A stretch of 13,655 bases of DNA from Isohypsibius dastychi (taxonomy: Eukaryota; Tardigrada; Eutardigrada; Parachela; Isohypsibiidae), in contig JAQIWT010000934.1 of assembly GCA_034696485.1 (NCBI GenBank), positions 1-13,655 of the forward strand, read 5' to 3'. Shown here one piece after another: positions 10,235-13,655 of this stretch. The notes under the pieces are model-generated. The model had not been told where the DNA came from, did no database searches, and worked only from the letters and a program-made list of their open reading frames with translations. The first letter of the stretch is position 1. Each line of letters opens with the position of its first letter. Made by a program: the position numbers and the translations under genes.

Positions 10235-10417
10235 CAAAAGCCTCGGGGGCTTTTGATGTTCAGGAAACCCTCGAGGGTTTCCTGCACATAATGTCCCCCC
10301 ACCTTCTGTAATACTGTGGATTTTCCGGAGGCTTTTCTTCCGCTGACCTTCAGCGTGACCGCTATTTAATATACTTTTCTTGGAGACTGGTATATAGCGG
10401 TAAAAGCCTTTAGGCTT
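10235..10417. repeat. Cluster of short perfect hairpins
   Basis: Several perfect inverted repeats follow one another just past the stop of the PDZ-like gene. CAAAAGCC/GGCTTTTG lies at 10235-10255 with a 5-base loop. A 24-bp palindrome lies at 10261-10284. CGCTGA/TCAGCG lies at 10341-10355 with a 3-base loop. CCGCTAT/ATAGCGG lies at 10359-10365 and 10394-10400. AAGCCT/AGGCTT lies at 10404-10417 with a 2-base loop. GAGGCTTTT near 10328 can also pair with AAAAGCCTC in the first hairpin. The cluster could be a structured 3' UTR or a remnant of a fold-back element. Confidence 0.55.
10261..10284. repeat. 24-bp perfect palindrome
   Basis: The half-site CAGGAAACCCTC is followed immediately by its exact reverse complement GAGGGTTTCCTG, with no spacer, about 40 bases past the stop codon of the PDZ-like gene. 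It has an XhoI-type CTCGAG centre. Confidence 0.85.
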
Positions 10418-10930
10418 GAGTTCGAGAAGTGATTTTGGTAAATACTGAATCAAATGCTTCAAGCTATAGCTTAAAAGATTCGGCATGAAAAATTAGAAAA
10501 TTTCATCCAAGGAAATTTTGAAATATTCAGTGTGAAATTTACAGTTGCCAAAAAACTCAAGGTCACCAGCAAAAATTTGCTCGTTACATCGTCAAGAACA
10601 ACTTTTGATCTACCAGGGATATCCGAACAGAATTTAGCTTGTTGGATAAACCTGAAACTTTCCTGCATTTGATAAACTTTTGAGCCTATCTGGAACCAAT
10701 ACCGATTTTATGATTAGGTTTTTGATGAAGGTATTTTTAACTAGCAACGTATTAGAGGTCAACTTATGGCGACGCAGGAGTTCTGAAAGAATGACTGCAC
10801 CGTTGTAGAATATTTCCAGTGGTTCACTCACAATTTAAAAAAAATTAGAAAGCCTCCGGTTGACGTGAGCAAGACGAGCGGGTTGCAAAGCAATTTTTTC
10901 CAAAATCTTGAGATTGCTCCGTCACGACCG
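10285..10930. other. Intergenic region, no supported gene
   Basis: Apart from the hairpins at the left edge, this region has three consecutive minus-strand open frames (65-94 codons, 10831 to 10202) in different frames. Their translations are hydrophobic/Lys-rich without motifs, and no good splice chain joins them. They may be a decayed gene or simply AT-rich chance frames. Confidence 0.3.
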
Positions 10931-11075
10931 GAAGTGGGTGAGTGAGTGGACGTATGGGTGGCGAGTGAGTGGGTGCGTGAGTCAATGGGCGGATGGCTGG
11001 GCAAGTGAGTGGCCGAGTGGGTGGGTAAGTGAGTGGTCGAGTGAATGGGTGAGGGATGGGCGAGTGGGTAAGCAG

Positions 11076-11095
11076 TGACGTCATGACCGGAAGTG
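11076..11095. promoter_or_regulatory. CRE site next to an ETS-type site
   Basis: A full palindromic CRE, TGACGTCA (11076-11083), is followed two bases later by ACCGGAAGTG (11086-11095), the ideal core for ETS factors of the GABP/ELK class. The pair lies 264 bases before the proposed caspase ATG, inside the minisatellite. A second ACCGGAAGTG at 10927-10936 occupies the same place in the earlier repeat copy but lacks the CRE. Sites are seen directly; regulation of the caspase is inferred. Confidence 0.45.
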
Positions 11096-11166
11096 GGCGA
11101 GTGAGTGGGCGAGCGAGTGGGCGAATGGGTGGGTGAGTGGGTGTGTAAGTGGACGAGTGGGCTAGT

Positions 11167-11185
11167 GGGTGGGTGGGTTAGTGGG
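11167..11185 (+). promoter_or_regulatory. G-quadruplex motif
   Basis: GGGTGGGTGGGTTAGTGGG contains four GGG runs with loops of 1, 1 and 5 bases, a pattern that commonly folds into a stable parallel G-quadruplex. It lies at the end of the minisatellite, 174 bases before the proposed caspase start. Confidence 0.55.
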
Positions 11186-11358
11186 CGAAATTAAACGTGA
11201 GCGAGAGGCATTTGATAGAGAGCAGAGAGACTTTTGGGAGAGACTCAGGAAAAGTATGAATTTGCAGGAGGGTGGAGCCAATTACGGTACACTGTAAATC
11301 GATAGAGACCAGACAGACTTTTTGCTACTTTTTTTCCACAATACTTTAGGCGGTCAAA

Positions 11359-13225
11359 ATGCGATCGGCTGTAAAGTCCCCCCCCCCCCTAGGGGGGGGC
11401 GACAAAAATGTTGATTCCAACGGCATCTGGATAATTTATCAGGGAGCCTGTGTGAAAAGCGAGTGTGGAAAACGTGGGTGGAAGACATGCGAGTCGTGCC
11501 GACTGGTTGCGCTGTATGTATGTTCTAAATTGCGATCAAATCAAGCTCTGAAAGAAGTTTGAAACGAACAACAGCTGGAAGAGATCCGGGAAAAAATATC
11601 CCTACGGCCACTATCTCAATATCATGGTCTCTTGTTTGCAGGAGGACATTGTTCATAAATCTGGTCAGCCATTTGTCGGGCAGCGGGAGGAAGAATATAT
11701 CATGACGTACATTTTACGGAGGGGTATGATGTCGTTGATAAATGCTTTCGACGCTTTCGACGCCTTCAACGCCTTCAAGCACCAAGGGAAAGAAAACATT
11801 CTGCTGGTTATTGCCGAACATTCGATCACACGCGGTACGTCACTTCAGATGAGACTGGTCTGATGAACGTGAACGTCCGGATTCAGCACCAATTAATATT
11901 TCTTGTTCTACCTGGAATAATTTGAATCAATACGAAATACTCAAATTTGGTTTTCAGAATTTGAAACAGACAAATTCGGCTTGGGCAAAATTGATGAATA
12001 TCGTCAGAATAACCTACCGCATTCTCATTCCAGATGGGAAGTTTTCTTGGGAGGAATCATCGTTCACCACTGGTGAACCAGAGCAGGCCGTGCTGGAGCT
12101 GCCAGTATCTAACACGATGTATCCAGTGCCGAAGAAGAAACTAGCGCTGGTTATCCTGAACGAAGGTCGAGAAGACGGAAACGCAGATTTGTTTCCGTTC
12201 ATTGATGTCAGCGAAACAGCGGTGAAGATCGGTTCCCTGTTCAAGAACCTTGGTTTCACATTCTTCAAGAAACAGATCTTCTACAACTCAACACGAAAGG
12301 TGAGGTGCAAGTTTTTGGTATTTGCGACCGACACGCGTTGAATGCTTTTCGGCCGTGTAGGTAATGAGTGAACTCATTGTGGAATTTGGAGAAACGGCTT
12401 CACGCGATCATGCCGACTGTCTAGCGGTTTTCATTGTTACCCACGGCGGAGCCGGTGATGTGGTGTATGGCGTGGATAACGAATCATTCGAAGCGATTAA
12501 GCTGCTGCGGAAAACACTGAAGAAGGGCAACCTTAAAAAGATCCCCAAAATCATATTCCAGTTAGCGTGCCGAGGAGGTGGGTCATCTTTCGCGGGTGAG
12601 CTTTACAACCTGGTATTTTTTCCCGGTGCAGATCGGAAGCAGAAGGAGTTCTACAAAATAAAATCTGCTGAAGAACAAGCTCGACTGGTCACTGTTCCTG
12701 AAAAACACTTCTTGGAGGTGTACTCCTCTCCTCCGGGTGAGTTACCACTAGGTTATTATGACTGATTCGCGGTACTTCAGACGTAGGGGAATCATCTAGA
12801 TTTCCATCGGGGCTTTGATGATACATCGTTGTGTTTGCAGGCTTCACATCATTCGGTGACGAAACTGGTGAATTGTATTTGATAGACCTGTGCGTGGAAG
12901 CTATTAACAGGCAAATGGCGGCCGGTGTCGAAGTCAAGCAAACCATGGTGGAAGTAAGTGAAACAATCCAACAAATCTCTGACTGTTGTGCGTGAGAGTT
13001 CTGCAACAGCTTATGGAACTGGCGGATATCGCGCAGGCAAAACAAAAAACCGACTATGGAAACCTGTCCACACAGTTACAAAAAACATCGGAGTTGGCAA
13101 TAATCAAAGCAGATGTTGCCGATGGACTGACCAAACAGCTTTATCTTCACGTCATATCAAGCGTCGAAGTTCGAAAACCCGGGAGTCTTAGCCGAATTCA
13201 AAACCTTTTTAAAAGGACCAGTTGA
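11359..13225 (+). CDS. Caspase with CARD-like prodomain and altered S1 pocket
   Basis: Cysteine protease of the caspase (C14) family, normally acting in apoptosis or innate signalling. Predicted exons are 11359-11517, 11642-11834, 12034-12299, 12361-12736, 12841-12953 and 13010-13225, giving 440 aa with all phases consistent. Residues 54-117 resemble the second half of a CARD: REEEYIMTYILRRG, an AFDAFDAFNAF helix, then GKENILLVIAEHS, similar in layout to CED-3. The p20 core starts KKKLALVIL (151-159). Catalytic His is in VTHGG (His234) and catalytic Cys in LACRG (Cys276). Their spacing of 42 residues equals caspase-3. The small subunit has VYSSPPGFTSF, GELYLIDLC and LTKQLYL. The three residues that bind P1 Asp in caspase-3 (Arg64, Gln161, Arg207) align with Phe173, Leu274 and Gly337. 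The linker after Cys276 is short, with Asp in PGADRKQ as a possible processing site. The N-terminal exon (residues 1-53) is the least certain; another start (ATG 11624) would read into exon 2 without an intron. A candidate polyadenylation signal lies 50 bases past the stop. Confidence 0.85.
11378..11399. repeat. C12-TA-G8 homopolymer palindrome
   Basis: Twelve C, then TA, then eight G give an 18-bp perfect palindrome a few codons after the proposed caspase ATG. Read as coding it gives Pro and Gly runs separated by Leu. Homopolymers this long are prone to length change and to sequencing error, so the frame of the first exon is doubtful. Confidence 0.8.
11744..11779 (+). repeat. 9-bp tandem repeat, four copies, inside the CARD-like exon
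   Basis: Units GCTTTCGAC, GCTTTCGAC, GCCTTCAAC and GCCTTCAAG lie head to tail and encode Ala-Phe-Asp/Asn/Lys, giving AFDAFDAFNAFK. The first two copies are identical at DNA level, which points to recent slippage rather than only selection for a helix pattern. It lies where CARDs carry the 'AFxxF' helix after RRG. Confidence 0.85.
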
Positions 13226-13274
13226 AATAGGTTATCGTAGTCAAGACTTTGAGCCTCGTAGTTCTTGTGTAAAT

Positions 13275-13280
13275 ATTAAA
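13275..13280 (+). promoter_or_regulatory. Candidate polyadenylation signal (ATTAAA)
   Basis: ATTAAA, the commonest variant of AATAAA, lies 50 bases after the caspase stop codon on the same strand. Placement fits a short 3' UTR. No cleavage site can be fixed from sequence alone. Confidence 0.4.
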
Positions 13281-13608
13281 CTTGCAAGCACAATTCCCCA
13301 AGGAATTGAAATCCGTCAGGGCAGAAAGAGAGATGTTGTTTAATTCGAAATATTTTAAGGAAAAACGGTCGATACCGTTATTTTCGGTCATCTTTGCCTC
13401 ACTATTTGAAAGATGATTGGCACAGCAAATGCAAGTCTATAAATTTTGCAGAACTCGATTCACCAAAGAGATATCAATTGTGGAAAACATGCCATTCTCG
13501 AGATATGCCATATCAAGATATCTCTTATAGAGGGAAAATGGGCATCGCATTCCTTTCAGATCGATGTTTACAATCCGATAGCCATCTTGAATATTCAGCC
13601 CTTTTCAG

Positions 13609-13655
13609 GCCGGTGGCTATCGCATGCGTGGAATGCGGCGTGCGCGGGGCTGGAC
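13609..13655 (+). CDS. Possible start of a further exon, truncated by the window
   Basis: CAGCCCTTTTCAG (ending at 13608) is a good splice acceptor, and the sequence changes abruptly to GC-rich (GCCGGTGGCTATCGC...). At least two frames are open to the window edge, one reading RWLSHAWNAACAGLD. Too short to identify; no upstream partner is seen. Confidence 0.2.

Larger units (their letters stand above)
10931..11187 (+). repeat. G-rich minisatellite upstream of the caspase gene
   Basis: About 250 bases of imperfect units of the type GAGTGGGT / GAGTGGGC / GAGTGAGT, almost free of C and A-runs on this strand. A longer-range duplication is visible: GTCACGACCGGAAGTGGG at 10921 recurs as GTCATGACCGGAAGTGGG at 11080, a period of 159 bases, with similarity fading after about 30 bases. 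The minus-strand frame through it (10845-11084, Thr/Pro-rich) is a by-product of the repeat, not a gene. Confidence 0.85.
13226..13655. other. 3' flank of the caspase gene
   Basis: Probably starts with the caspase 3' UTR. Two inverted repeats are visible: AAGAGATATC (13466-13475) with GATATCTCTT (13517-13526), and CGATAGCC (13576-13583) with GGCTATCG (13615-13622). No complete gene is seen. The final 47 bases are GC-rich and follow an acceptor-like sequence. Confidence 0.4.

Noticed and set aside
10202-10831. Chain of minus-strand frames that might be a broken gene
   Set aside because: Lys/Phe/Leu-rich translations without motifs, frame changes without good splice sites, and overlap with the hairpin cluster. 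Not strong enough to call.
10845-11084. Thr/Pro-rich minus-strand frame
   Set aside because: It is produced entirely by the G-rich minisatellite read on the other strand.
11958-12299. Reading the caspase third exon from 11958 in the protease frame (starting NLKQTNSAW)
   Set aside because: Exon 2 would then need a weak donor (CTG|GTCTGA). The 11834/12034 junction uses two strong sites and matches phase. Kept only as a possible alternative.

Overview
This is nuclear DNA from an animal with a compact, intron-rich genome. Genes on both strands are broken by short GT-AG introns, mostly 50-200 bases. No operons or ribosome-binding sites are visible. The genes include an ARL3 GTPase, a secreted astacin-fold protein and a caspase. 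The organism cannot be named from the sequence; a small ecdysozoan such as a tardigrade or nematode is a guess from gene density and intron size.

Layout. 1-177: probable 3' end of an unidentified plus-strand gene. 178-1208: non-coding. 1219-2162 (+): complete ARL3, 7 coding exons, 181 aa, whose first coding exon is only the ATG. 2245-4603 (-), converging tail to tail on ARL3: a secreted protein predicted at 551 aa over 7 exons. It has an astacin-type metalloprotease fold in which the catalytic Glu, all three zinc-binding His and the Met-turn Tyr are replaced, followed by cadherin-like segments. 5437-5856 (-): an intronless ORF for a small single-pass membrane protein. 6332-6798: a MITE-like element with perfect 24-bp terminal inverted repeats, a TA duplication and an internal array of AGAAGCCC units. 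6800-9037: little that can be supported apart from one possible exon. 9038-10221 (+): a multi-exon gene with a PDZ-like N-terminal segment and a Ser-rich tail, with one splice acceptor that cannot be placed. 10235-10417: a cluster of short perfect hairpins including a 24-bp palindrome. 10931-11187: a G-rich GAGTGGGT-type minisatellite containing a CRE, two ETS-type sites and a G-quadruplex motif. 11359-13225 (+): a caspase, predicted at 440 aa over 6 exons, with a CARD-like prodomain. It keeps the His/Cys dyad but lacks all three residues that normally recognise Asp at P1. 13226-13655: 3' flank and perhaps the start of another exon.

The genes do not form an obvious pathway. The two most unusual proteins are both protease folds with altered chemistry: one astacin fold without its metal site, and one caspase fold with its catalytic dyad but a changed specificity pocket. 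All splice models come from reading GT-AG sites, phase and protein continuity by eye; no transcript or database evidence was available.
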